From: Lachnotalea sp. AF33-28
GTDB taxonomy: Bacteria; Bacillota; Clostridia; Lachnospirales; Lachnospiraceae
Length of the DNA: 64,000 nucleotides
Direction of reading: 5' to 3'
Assembly: GCF_003477885.1 (NCBI RefSeq)
Contig: NZ_QUEE01000010.1
Location: 124,001-188,000, forward strand
How positions within the stretch are numbered: the first letter of the stretch is position 1; the number at the start of each line of letters is the position of its first letter. A program made the position numbers and the translations under genes. Below are positions 52,831 through 60,646 of the stretch, piece after piece. Under the pieces are notes generated by a model, which was not told the DNA's origin, made no database searches, and saw only the letters and a program-made list of their open reading frames with translations.

Positions 52831-53799
52831 TCACTGCGCCGGAAAGGAAGCGATACATTCTATCGCTTCCTTATCCTCCCTTAGGCCCTTGAACACCGGC
52901 TGGCGCATGCCGCCGCTTTTCGTCCGGTGCATATATGCCACGGTGCAGACCAGCGTAGGTTCCAGCCATATGGCATCGTCGTTTCCGTGGCCCGCGGGGA
53001 CTGCTTCATCGTAGGGCGGATATTCCAGGCGTTTGTGATTTTGTATTTTCAGAAACGGCCTGCCGCCCACGCCAAGGGTCACATGCCCCTCATAGATCAG
53101 CTGTCCGTTCAGATACTGGCCAAGCACCAGGCTGATCATGTGATTTTCCTTATAGATAAACCCGCAGATGACGAAATCGTCATCCATGAGATTTTTGATC
53201 TTCAGCCAGGTCTTTACGCGTTTCCCCTGCAGGTAGATGCTGTCGGAGCGTTTGGCCACAATGCCCTCCAGCCCCTGCTGTTTGGCCATATCGAACAGCG
53301 TGAGCGCCAGAGACGAATCAAATGTGCGGGAGATGACGAGGCGTTCCGATTCACGGATGGCTTTTTTCAGATACTTTTTGCGTTCGGTTAAGGGCAGCAT
53401 GGTCAGATCCCGTCCGTCATAGTAGAGGCAGTCAAAAGCGGCATAGGAGGCCGGAAAACGCTGGGATTCCAGTTCGATTTTATAGCGGTTGCTCATCAGG
53501 CTCCGGCGCTGTATCGCTTCAAAATCAGGCTTGCCATTCACCAGGCAGAGAAGTTCGCCATCCAGGATGCATCTCTTTTTCGCCTGCAGGTGTATCGCGT
53601 TAAGCTCGGGAACCTTAGGATTCATCCGCATCTGCCGTTTATTGCGAAGCTCGGTGCCGGACCGGGGATCCAGATAAGCGATACACCTTTCCCCGTCCCA
53701 CTTAAGCTCATAGAGCCAGTCCGGGTCCTCAAATGGCTTGACATTTTCTGCGATCAGCATCGGGGCTATATGTCTCCTGTCAAACAGATCCCCGTTCAT
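52831..53799 (-). CDS. ATP-dependent DNA ligase of the LigD/NHEJ type
   Basis: The 322-residue ligase has the adenylation motif ELKWDGERC (Lys near residue 29), a DGEL motif, GIVAKR and WLKIK, in the order of ATP-dependent ligases, followed by an OB-fold region (VLGQYLNGQLIYEGHVTLG). It corresponds to the ligase domain of LigD; polymerase and nuclease domains are absent here. It starts by ATGA overlap with the Ku gene, giving a two-gene non-homologous end-joining operon. A GGAAGCGATA/TATCGCTTCC hairpin (52848-52872) lies in its 3' end. Confidence 0.92.
   Translation of the reverse strand: MNGDLFDRRHIAPMLIAENVKPFEDPDWLYELKWDGERCIAYLDPRSGTELRNKRQMRMNPKVPELNAIHLQAKKRCILDGELLCLVNGKPDFEAIQRRSLMSNRYKIELESQRFPASYAAFDCLYYDGRDLTMLPLTERKKYLKKAIRESERLVISRTFDSSLALTLFDMAKQQGLEGIVAKRSDSIYLQGKRVKTWLKIKNLMDDDFVICGFIYKENHMISLVLGQYLNGQLIYEGHVTLGVGGRPFLKIQNHKRLEYPPYDEAVPAGHGNDDAIWLEPTLVCTVAYMHRTKSGGMRQPVFKGLREDKEAIECIASFPAQ
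52848..52872. terminator. Hairpin at the convergent ends of the Gfo/Idh and ligase genes
   Basis: A 10-bp perfect stem with a five-base loop lies inside the ligase C-terminal codons, 50 bases past the convergent Gfo/Idh stop. It could end plus-strand transcription. Confidence 0.45.
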
Positions 53800-54617
53800 G
53801 AGGCGGAGGCCGCTTTCTTCCGTGTGCGCGGCTTTTTGGGCGGTGTGGAATCCTGGCCGGCTTTCGCCTGTTCCACCATCTTCTGGAGAGCGTCCATCAT
53901 GCTGATCACATTGGCGGGCTGATCCTCGGGCGCCGAGGTGATCTCCTGATTGTTGGCCTTTGCCTGTATGATACTCCAGAGCTTTTCCTTATATTCATCG
54001 TGATATTTGGACGGATCAAAGTTTTCTTTCATATTTTGTATGATGGTTTTTCCCATGGTGAGCTCCTGCTCGGACAGTTCTGGTTTTGCGGGTTCCTTTG
54101 GCATGGACTTCACCTCATCGTGAAAAAACAGAGTCTCCGCCAGTATGCCGGTGTCCGTGGGAATCAGCGCCATAAGATGCTCGGACTGGCCGATCACCCC
54201 CTTGGCGATGGCTACAGTTCCTTCCTCCAACATACAGCGCCTGAGCAGTTCATAGGGTTTGTCCCCGCCGACTTCCGGCACCGCATGATATGTTTTGTCG
54301 AAATAAATCGGCCGTATATCGCCGATATCCGCGAAATGCAGTATCTGTATGGTCTTGTCTTTTCTGGTTTTTGCCTTTTCAAAATCCTCTTCCGTCATCT
54401 CTATATAACGTCCCGGTTCGATCTCAAAGCCTTTCACAATATCGCCGCTCTCCACCTCCTTGCCGCAGCCTGCGCACACCTTTTTATAACGCACGCGGGA
54501 GCCGTCCTCGCGGCAGAGCTGGTTAAAATGGATATCGTTATCGGCCACCGCAGTGTGCAGCGAGACCGGCACATGCAGCAGGCCGAATGAAATCGCGCCT
54601 TTCATGGTTGCAGCCAT
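53796..54617 (-). CDS. ku: Ku protein, bacterial non-homologous end joining
   Basis: The 273-residue protein opens with GAISFGLLHVPVSL, the start of bacterial Ku. It contains the central beta-barrel region (CAGCGKEVESGDIVKGFEIEPGRYIEMTEEDF) and a basic C-terminal tail (PPKKPRTRKKAAS) typical of DNA-end-binding Ku homodimers. It recruits the ligase encoded immediately downstream. GGAGGG precedes the ATG at 54617. NHEJ genes are often important in spore formers for repair in stationary or germinating cells. Confidence 0.95.
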   Translation of the reverse strand: MAATMKGAISFGLLHVPVSLHTAVADNDIHFNQLCREDGSRVRYKKVCAGCGKEVESGDIVKGFEIEPGRYIEMTEEDFEKAKTRKDKTIQILHFADIGDIRPIYFDKTYHAVPEVGGDKPYELLRRCMLEEGTVAIAKGVIGQSEHLMALIPTDTGILAETLFFHDEVKSMPKEPAKPELSEQELTMGKTIIQNMKENFDPSKYHDEYKEKLWSIIQAKANNQEITSAPEDQPANVISMMDALQKMVEQAKAGQDSTPPKKPRTRKKAASAS

Positions 54618-54765
54618 ATGAATCCCTCCTGTTGTCTTGCTTTTTAGTGTTAGGATTCCCTGCGGACATGAAATTATGTTTTTATTTTGTTCTGTGTGTA
54701 ATTTAAGATTACTGTTCAGCGGTGCCGATAAAGCAGCGTATGATAGGCGGGCTTAAACTATAGTC

Positions 54766-54794
54766 TTGTTAATTGCGGTTCCTTGCGCTACAAT
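54766..54794 (+). promoter_or_regulatory. Promoter of the HD-domain gene
   Basis: TTGTTA (54766-54771), 17-base spacer, TACAAT (54789-54794), about 50 bases before the gene. Confidence 0.55.
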
Positions 54795-54842
54795 GATGAA
54801 AGGTGAACGCTGCATAAGGATCTGCTAAAGGGGGAGACCGCC

Positions 54843-56795
54843 ATGGAAAAGCTGACCCACGGATTTTGCACCAGGGAGGGCTGGACGAGATTATTCACGG
54901 ATTATAATATGGTCATATCGGATTTAAATGAAGCGAGCTATGGGCTGATCCAGAGCGACCTTCCGGCGGAGGAGTGGGTGGAACGCTATAGGAATCACTC
55001 CGCGTGTGTCCGCGAAGCCTTTGTTAAAAATGAAGAGATGCTGGATCAGCATGTGCGCTGGTTCACGCGGCAGCCAGGGCATTGGACGCGGGATATAGCG
55101 GACCCGCTGATCTGCTCGCTGTTTCGCTATATTACCCGGGTTCAGGATCTGGGCACGGCCTATGAGATCGCGGAATCTCTGATCGATTTTTATAAAGAAG
55201 CAGGGAACGATATCGGTTTGATGAAATGCTATACAGTCCGTGCGATGTCCTGTGCGATGCTGGATTCGATTCATCTGGGAGAGGAAGTCTGGAAGGACTG
55301 CGCGGCGGCCCGCGGGATATACGAACGCCGGTTTAAGGAGCTTTCACCGGAAGAAAAAAGTATGGGCCTTTCCATATATGATCTGCAGTTTGATCATATG
55401 ACCACCCGGCTGAAGCTGGGGCGGATTGCAAAGGAACAGATTGACTTGCTGGTCTCCTGTCATCGCGCGGCGGTAAAGGCAGTTAAAGAGACGATGGCCG
55501 TGGATCAGGGATACCCGTTTAATTCGGTACTTCCTGATTTCGACTATCAGCTTGGCTATACGGCTCTGTGTATTTCACCGGGACAGTGCAGTGCCGGGCA
55601 GGCGGCAGCTATATATGGGGCTGCCAGACGCCAGATGCGGGAGAACGGCGCCAATTTGGAGCATTCCGACAGCTATCGCATCCGTAACAGGCTGATCTGT
55701 CTTATGGCGGAGAGACTCATGGGGCTCTGCTCTGATGAAGCAGTACTGACGGAAATGTACGGGATGATGGAGGATTTTGCGGAAGAGCTGTTTGAAGGCG
55801 GCACATTTAACCAGAGATCTATTGAGGCTGTTGAGGCCATGCAGCTGGCGGCGGAAAACGTGGCATGCAGAGGTGGGCGGGACCGGGAACTCTATGATGA
55901 TATACAGAGTCTGTTTATATCCTATCTGTCCAGCCGGCCGTATACTACATTTATAGATTATATCTGTGGTTCCCAGAACTATTGTTATATCCTTTCTGCT
56001 ATGCCGCACACCAATAATCGCCGGGATCTGCTGCATTCTCTTCTGAGGCTGACAATGTTTCGTCAGGTACAGACAGCTATGCATTCGATTATGGTAGCGA
56101 AGCTTGCGGTGGAGATTCTGAACGCTGTGATAGAAAGGCGTCCTGCTCTCTTAGCCGGCCAGCTGGGCACGTTGTCGGCAGAAGAAGTGGCTGAAAAGAG
56201 AAATGAGTTCGTTCAGTACATCTATTACGGCGCTCTGCTTCATGACATCGGCAAGGTGCTCTGCTCCAGTGTGATCAACGCCCAGAGCCATCGGCTGGGA
56301 GATCTTGAATTCCGCGTTTTAAGATACCATCCTGTGACCGGAGGGGAGATGCTTGAGAATCTAAAAGGGTTGTCCGAATTCCGTGATATTGCGCTGGGCC
56401 ATCAGAAGAGCTTTGACGGACGTTCCGGCTATCCGCCGGAATTTGACAACACCGCATCGCCGCAGAAAATATTTATCGATATCATTACAATCTGTGACAG
56501 CCTGGATGCCGCTACGGACCATCTGGGACGGAACTATACAACTGCGAAAGAGTTTGATACGGTCATGGGCGAACTGCGTGCGGGCAGCGGCAGCCGTTAT
56601 TCCGATGTTCTGGTGGATCTGCTGAATGAAGATCAGAATCTGCAAGGGAGGCTAAAAAGCTTTCTGAAGGACGGACGCCGGGATGTTTATTTCCATGTAC
56701 ATGAATATATCATGTCGGAGTCCGTAGCCTGTCAGGAGGCTGTGCGCACACATAACTGGCTGTTTGATTTGACGTTGGCATCGCAGGACAAATAA
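54843..56795 (+). CDS. HD-domain (HD-GYP-like) protein with helical N-terminal region
   Basis: The 650-residue protein is in two parts. Residues 1 to about 430 look all-helical and lack a recognised motif; the pattern is TPR-like. The C-terminal part is an HD domain with HDIGK (near residue 468), RYHPVTGGEMLENL and a GYP element in HQKSFDGRSGYPPEF. Canonical HD-GYP phosphodiesterases have HHE before DGxGYP; here it is GHQK, so cyclic-di-GMP hydrolysis is uncertain. No membrane span is visible. GGGGGAG precedes the ATG. Confidence 0.75.
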   Translation: MEKLTHGFCTREGWTRLFTDYNMVISDLNEASYGLIQSDLPAEEWVERYRNHSACVREAFVKNEEMLDQHVRWFTRQPGHWTRDIADPLICSLFRYITRVQDLGTAYEIAESLIDFYKEAGNDIGLMKCYTVRAMSCAMLDSIHLGEEVWKDCAAARGIYERRFKELSPEEKSMGLSIYDLQFDHMTTRLKLGRIAKEQIDLLVSCHRAAVKAVKETMAVDQGYPFNSVLPDFDYQLGYTALCISPGQCSAGQAAAIYGAARRQMRENGANLEHSDSYRIRNRLICLMAERLMGLCSDEAVLTEMYGMMEDFAEELFEGGTFNQRSIEAVEAMQLAAENVACRGGRDRELYDDIQSLFISYLSSRPYTTFIDYICGSQNYCYILSAMPHTNNRRDLLHSLLRLTMFRQVQTAMHSIMVAKLAVEILNAVIERRPALLAGQLGTLSAEEVAEKRNEFVQYIYYGALLHDIGKVLCSSVINAQSHRLGDLEFRVLRYHPVTGGEMLENLKGLSEFRDIALGHQKSFDGRSGYPPEFDNTASPQKIFIDIITICDSLDAATDHLGRNYTTAKEFDTVMGELRAGSGSRYSDVLVDLLNEDQNLQGRLKSFLKDGRRDVYFHVHEYIMSESVACQEAVRTHNWLFDLTLASQDK

Positions 56796-56804
56796 AGAAA
56801 AATG

Positions 56805-56847
56805 GTTACTATTCACAGCTGCTTTATCGGCAGCTGTGAATAGCAAC
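56805..56847. repeat. Repeat family C, compact copy
   Basis: GTTACTATTCACAGCTGC and GCAGCTGTGAATAGCAAC form a nearly perfect palindrome around TTTATCG. It begins nine bases after the HD gene stop and may act as its terminator. Confidence 0.75.
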
Positions 56848-57182
56848 AGCAAAACAGTTACATCGTGCGCATCCGTGCGCTTTCCAGTATAAAATGCTTG
56901 ACTTTCTGGAAATTTCCGAGTACCATATCCATAGACACAGTATATCTGTGAAAATTATAAATAAAACTGTATGAGGTTGAGAAACAGAATGATCAGGAGA
57001 TTAAGATAACGGATATGAGCTAAATTAGAGCGATGATTAAGGGGCCGGCAGTTATATGCAGGTGCTTTTTTAGTATTGCTTTACTCATATCCGTTATTGT
57101 GTGCCCAAATGTATGCAGGCGAGGCTTGTATATATGCAGGGCGTTTCCTGGCATCCCCTTAGGGGGAGCTGTTTTCTCAGCC
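56848..57182. other. Non-coding region with a wide inverted repeat
   Basis: No gene is supported. ATAACGGATATGAG (57006-57019) and its exact complement CTCATATCCGTTAT (57084-57097) enclose 64 bases containing a GGGGCCGGC patch and GCAGGTGCTTTTTTAG. The whole could be a small structured RNA, a terminator or a miniature element; nothing decides between these. Confidence 0.45.
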
Positions 57183-57288
57183 TTTTTTGTTCAATAAGGC
57201 AATACGTCTTATTGAACAAAAACGCTCCGCGAGGAACGTACTGCGGCGGTAAGGTATCATGTCGCTGAAGCGGCATGTCTTACGGTTT
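57183..57288. repeat. Repeat family A, copy 2
   Basis: The arm TTTTTTGTTCAATAAG and its complement CTTATTGAACAAAAA are followed by CGCTCCGCGAGGAACGTACTG. The core hairpin here is GGTAAG/CTTACGG with inner CGCT/AGCG, instead of the CGGCGGG/CCCGCCG seen in the other copies, so pairing is kept while sequence changes. The GAATCCCGC hairpin is missing. Confidence 0.75.
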
Positions 57289-57316
57289 TATTTTTAGAGA
57301 ACAGGAGGTTTCGGAC

Positions 57317-57376
57317 ATGTGGATGATGAAAAAATGGATCAGATTAAGATGCGGACAAAGTAACGGAGTAAACTAG
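57317..57376 (+). CDS. 19-residue leader peptide upstream of hflX
   Basis: The ATG at 57317 has AGGAGG eight bases upstream, as strong a site as any in the window. The frame encodes MWMMKKWIRLRCGQSNGVN and stops at TAG 57374-57376. The product is basic and aromatic, like the stalling leader peptides of antibiotic-induced resistance genes. Alternative hairpins between it and hflX (57376-57431) support a ribosome-mediated attenuator. Not a known named leader as far as I can tell. Confidence 0.55.
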   Translation: MWMMKKWIRLRCGQSNGVN

Positions 57377-57431
57377 GAAAGCTCGCATTCTGCGGGGTTT
57401 CCACTGAAAAACGGTTGCGTGGAAAGCGCAG
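57376..57431 (+). promoter_or_regulatory. Candidate attenuator with two mutually exclusive hairpins before hflX
   Basis: TTTCC (57398-57402) can pair upstream with GGAAA (57376-57380), which overlaps the leader stop codon. Alternatively CTGCG...TTTCCAC (57390-57404) pairs with GTGGAAAGCGCAG (57419-57431), which ends just before the hflX ribosome-binding site. A ribosome stalled on the leader would change which one forms. Confidence 0.55.
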
Positions 57432-57443
57432 ATAGGAGAATAT

Positions 57444-58730
57444 ATGACACAATTACAGACAATAGGAAATGAGAAGAGAAATAAAACAATTATCGCAGGG
57501 GCAATGATGGGCAGCGCACGGGATTTTGATAAATCCATGAAAGAACTGGAAAATCTGGCAGAGGCCTGCGAGATGGAAGTGATCGCCAGTGTCAGTCAGA
57601 ATCTGGCTTCTGTCAATCCTGCCTATTATATCGGCAGCGGCAAGGTGACTGAAATTAAGGAAATGGCGGAGCAGTTGGGAGCGGACAGCGTGGTGTTTAA
57701 TAATGACTTAAGCCCGTCCCAGCTGACGAACCTGCAGAAAGCGCTGGATCTGGAGGTGCTGGACCGCACCAACCTGATTCTGGAGATATTTTCGCGCAGA
57801 GCGAAAACAAGGGAGGCCAAACTGCAGGTGGAAGCCGCGAACCTCCAGTATATCCTGCCAAGGCTTGCCGGAATGCGCAGCAATCTGAACCGGCAGGGAG
57901 GTACCAGCGGCAGCCTAAGCAACAGAGGCGCAGGTGAGAAGAAGCTGGAGCTGGACAGGAGAAAAATCGAAAGCCGGATCGGTGAGCTGGAAAAAGAGCT
58001 GGAAGCTGTGCAGAAGGACAGGGAAACACAGCGGAAAAGGAGAAGCCGTTCAGCCCTGCCGCAGATCGCGCTGGTGGGCTATACAAACGCGGGCAAATCA
58101 TCCCTGATGAATAAGATGGTGGAGGTATATCAGAAGGAAGAGGATAAAATGGTGGAGGCAAAGGATATGCTGTTTGCCACGCTGGATACAACGGTGAGAA
58201 AGATCACGCCGGGGGATAATAAAGATTTCCTGCTGTCAGACACGGTGGGCTTCATCAGCCGGCTGCCCCATTCTCTGGTCAAGGCATTCCGCTCCACGCT
58301 GGATGAAGTGCGCTATGCGGATCTGCTGCTTGAGGTGGTGGATTTTTCAGACGAACAGTATAAAGAGCATATGGAGGTTACCGCCAATACCTTAAAAGAG
58401 CTGGGAGCGGAGGCGGTTCCCCGCCTGTATGTTATGAATAAAGCCGATCTGGTGATGGATGAGACAAAGCTGCCGAAAGTGGTGGGGGATAAGATTTATA
58501 TGTCGGCTAAAACCGGAGCAGGGCTTACCAAACTGCTGGAAATGATTCACGGCAAAGTCTTTGCCGACTATAAAGTCTGCGAATTTTTGGTGCCGTACGA
58601 GGACGGGAGTGCTGTATCTTACTTAAACGGAAGTGCCAGGGTTCTAAAACAGGAGTATCTGCCGGAAGGGGTCAGGATACTGGCAGAGTGCCGGCAGTAT
58701 GACGCAGAAAGGTATGAATGCTACCGGTAA
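57444..58730 (+). CDS. hflX: GTPase HflX, ribosome-splitting factor
   Basis: This 428-residue HflX has the N-terminal domain with NPAYYIGSGKVTEIKE, the helical linker rich in KLE (about 165-200), and the G domain with G1 GYTNAGKSSL (near residue 213), G3 DTVGF and G4 NKADL. HflX splits stalled 70S ribosomes; in Listeria and mycobacteria homologues contribute to macrolide-lincosamide tolerance and are drug-induced. The ATG at 57444 follows AGGAGA. An upstream leader peptide and hairpin pair suggest similar control. Confidence 0.95.
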   Translation: MTQLQTIGNEKRNKTIIAGAMMGSARDFDKSMKELENLAEACEMEVIASVSQNLASVNPAYYIGSGKVTEIKEMAEQLGADSVVFNNDLSPSQLTNLQKALDLEVLDRTNLILEIFSRRAKTREAKLQVEAANLQYILPRLAGMRSNLNRQGGTSGSLSNRGAGEKKLELDRRKIESRIGELEKELEAVQKDRETQRKRRSRSALPQIALVGYTNAGKSSLMNKMVEVYQKEEDKMVEAKDMLFATLDTTVRKITPGDNKDFLLSDTVGFISRLPHSLVKAFRSTLDEVRYADLLLEVVDFSDEQYKEHMEVTANTLKELGAEAVPRLYVMNKADLVMDETKLPKVVGDKIYMSAKTGAGLTKLLEMIHGKVFADYKVCEFLVPYEDGSAVSYLNGSARVLKQEYLPEGVRILAECRQYDAERYECYR

Positions 58731-58734
58731 CCTG

Positions 58735-59568
58735 CTACCCTAAGCTCTGCTTATCCTCTGCCGGGCTGCATCCGATCACCTTTTTATAAGCTCTGTAAAA
58801 GGAGGAATAATCCCCGAAGCCCGACGCTATGGCCGCATCTGCGGCTGTCTGCCCGTTTCGTATTATCTGACGGGCCATGATGACGCGTTTATTGATGATA
58901 TAATCCATGACCGTCGTGCCGGTGGCCCTTTTAAATGCCCGGTTCATATAGTATTTGCTGATATAGAAACGTCTGGAGAGGCCGTCTAGCGTAATCGGGT
59001 CCGTCAGGTGATCGTTGAGATAGCTCAAGATATCTGTAATCGCTTCCGGGGCGCTGCTGGATACCTGGGTTGGGCTTAAAGTCTGACACATCAGGGAAAC
59101 CTGAGCCAGCAGCGCTTCCAGATAAATCGGATAGTACTGTTCCCGCAGCGCGGCGGGCTGCTTCTGCGACTGGATCAGGCGGTCCAGGCAGTCATAGAGA
59201 CCGAACTGTTCGGTATGCTCATAAAAAACTTCCTTCGGGGAGTTTTTTTTACTCCCGGGGAAAGAAGACAGCAGAAAGGCCCGCCGTTCGGCGGACAGAG
59301 CTTCCGGTGCAAATTGAATCACGCAGCGGACATAGGGCGCATCCGAATTTACACGGACGCCGTGAAACGCGTAGGGGGAAAGCAGGAGCAGGCTGTGGGG
59401 AGTCAGCCGGTATTCGGTGCCTTCCACGAGATAGTCGGCGTCCCCGCCCACGAAATAGTAAAGCTCGTAAAATGTATGATAATGGATTTCATACTCAGAG
59501 GAACGGTAGTGGCTGACGGAAAAACGGATGGATTGGGGATCGGGGATCAGAAAAGAATCTGCTGCCAT
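58735..59568 (-). CDS. AraC-family transcriptional regulator
   Basis: The 277 residues form a cupin (EIHYHTFYELYYFVGGDADYLVEG) and a double helix-turn-helix (LSRRFYISKYYMNRAFKRATGTTVMDYI, AAIASGFGDYSSFYRAYKKVIGCSPAED). It is divergent from the epimerase-oxidoreductase operon at 59764-63701 and most likely its regulator. Its promoter is at 59600-59628 on the minus strand. Its 3' end nearly abuts the convergent hflX stop. Confidence 0.9.
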   Translation of the reverse strand: MAADSFLIPDPQSIRFSVSHYRSSEYEIHYHTFYELYYFVGGDADYLVEGTEYRLTPHSLLLLSPYAFHGVRVNSDAPYVRCVIQFAPEALSAERRAFLLSSFPGSKKNSPKEVFYEHTEQFGLYDCLDRLIQSQKQPAALREQYYPIYLEALLAQVSLMCQTLSPTQVSSSAPEAITDILSYLNDHLTDPITLDGLSRRFYISKYYMNRAFKRATGTTVMDYIINKRVIMARQIIRNGQTAADAAIASGFGDYSSFYRAYKKVIGCSPAEDKQSLG

Positions 59569-59599
59569 AATGTGCTCCTGTTGGTAGTATTTTAATAAG

Positions 59600-59628
59600 A
59601 GTATAAAATGTCAGGGCTATATTTGCAA
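59600..59628 (-). promoter_or_regulatory. Promoter of the AraC regulator at 58735-59568
   Basis: Minus strand: TTGCAA (59623-59628), 17-base spacer, TATACT (59600-59605). The same -35/-10 arrangement occurs before the AraC gene at 14183. Confidence 0.6.
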
Positions 59629-59763
59629 TACTTATTTTGCGTTTCGCAATCCTATTTTCCGCAGGAATGGAGTATGATTGGAACAACGGCACCGCCGCTG
59701 CATTATATTCGCAGCGCCGGCGGGAAAATTAATTGGATTGGGAAGGCTTGGGAGGCATAAATT

Positions 59764-60522
59764 ATGAAAATTGGTGCGCAGCTTTATACGGTAAGACTCT
59801 ACACACAGACAGTGTCCGACTTTGCATGTACGGTAAAAAAGATTGCAGATATGGGCTACTCCTATGTCCAACTCTCGGCAGTTGGAAGCGCGGTTACGCC
59901 GCAGGCAGCGCGGGAAATCTGTGATGAGGCGGGCCTAGGGATTGTTCTTACACACAGTGACGTCAACCGGATTTTAAACGATACGGACCGGCTGATCGAG
60001 GAGCACCGGATGATGGGATGCCGCTATATCGGGCTTGGCAGTATGCCGGATAAATACCGCAGCGAGGCATGGATCTCACATTTCATTGAGGATTTCAGAG
60101 AACCGGCCAGAAAGATCAAAGAAGCGGGCATGCTGCTTATGTATCACAACCATGATTTTGAATTCGAGAAGGTGAATGGAAAATACCTGATGGATTATCT
60201 TCTGGAGGGCTTTGCACCGGATGAGATGGGGATTACGCTGGATACCTACTGGGTACAGACAGCGGGCGGCGATGTATGCCGGTGGATAGTAAAGTGCAAA
60301 GACAGGATTCCCTGCGTGCATTTAAAAGACCGGGGCATGGTACGCAGAGAAGCGGTGATGGCGCCGGTGATGGAAGGCAATATGAATTTTGAGGCCATTA
60401 TGGATGCACTGGAGAATAGCTGCTGTGAATACGCGCTGGTGGAGCAGGATACCTGTCAGGAATCGCCCTTTATATGCCTGAGAAAGAGCTATGATAATCT
60501 GAAAAAACTTGGATATGAGTAA
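59764..60522 (+). CDS. Sugar phosphate isomerase/epimerase (xylose-isomerase-like TIM barrel)
   Basis: The 252-residue AP-endonuclease-2/xylose-isomerase-like barrel has MKIGAQLYTVR at the start, a LLMYHNHDFEFE strand with metal-ligand residues, GITLDTYWVQTAGG and VEQDTC near the end. Enzymes of this family interconvert keto and aldo sugars or inosose derivatives. It is the first gene of an operon with two Gfo/Idh/MocA oxidoreductases and another barrel enzyme, which together suggest oxidation, epimerisation and reduction of one sugar. Confidence 0.92.
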   Translation: MKIGAQLYTVRLYTQTVSDFACTVKKIADMGYSYVQLSAVGSAVTPQAAREICDEAGLGIVLTHSDVNRILNDTDRLIEEHRMMGCRYIGLGSMPDKYRSEAWISHFIEDFREPARKIKEAGMLLMYHNHDFEFEKVNGKYLMDYLLEGFAPDEMGITLDTYWVQTAGGDVCRWIVKCKDRIPCVHLKDRGMVRREAVMAPVMEGNMNFEAIMDALENSCCEYALVEQDTCQESPFICLRKSYDNLKKLGYE

Positions 60523-60530
60523 TATCGGAA

Positions 60531-60584
60531 GCACACTGAAGTGTGCGTAGGTCATCAACCTGCGGTTGGTGACATGAAAAGAGG
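60531..60584 (+). repeat. Repeat family B, copy 4 (tandem with copy 5)
   Basis: GCACACTGAAGTGTGC hairpin, GTCATCAACCTGCGGTTGGTGAC hairpin core, then AAAAGAGG. No start codon follows; instead copy 5 begins at 60587, so this is a tandem duplication. Confidence 0.85.
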
Positions 60585-60586
60585 AA

Positions 60587-60640
60587 GCACACTGAAGTGT
60601 GCGCAAGTCATCAACCTGCGGTTGGTGACATGAGTGGAGG
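60587..60640 (+). repeat. Repeat family B, copy 5
   Basis: Same two hairpins as copy 4, differing at GCGCAAG for GCGTAGG and in the tail (GAGTGGAGG), which provides the ribosome-binding site for the gene starting at 60647. Confidence 0.85.
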
Positions 60641-60646
60641 ATGGAT

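Noticed and set aside
53496..53520. LigD polymerase domain within the NHEJ locus
   Set aside because: Only Ku and the ligase domain are encoded; neither flank holds a primase-polymerase gene.
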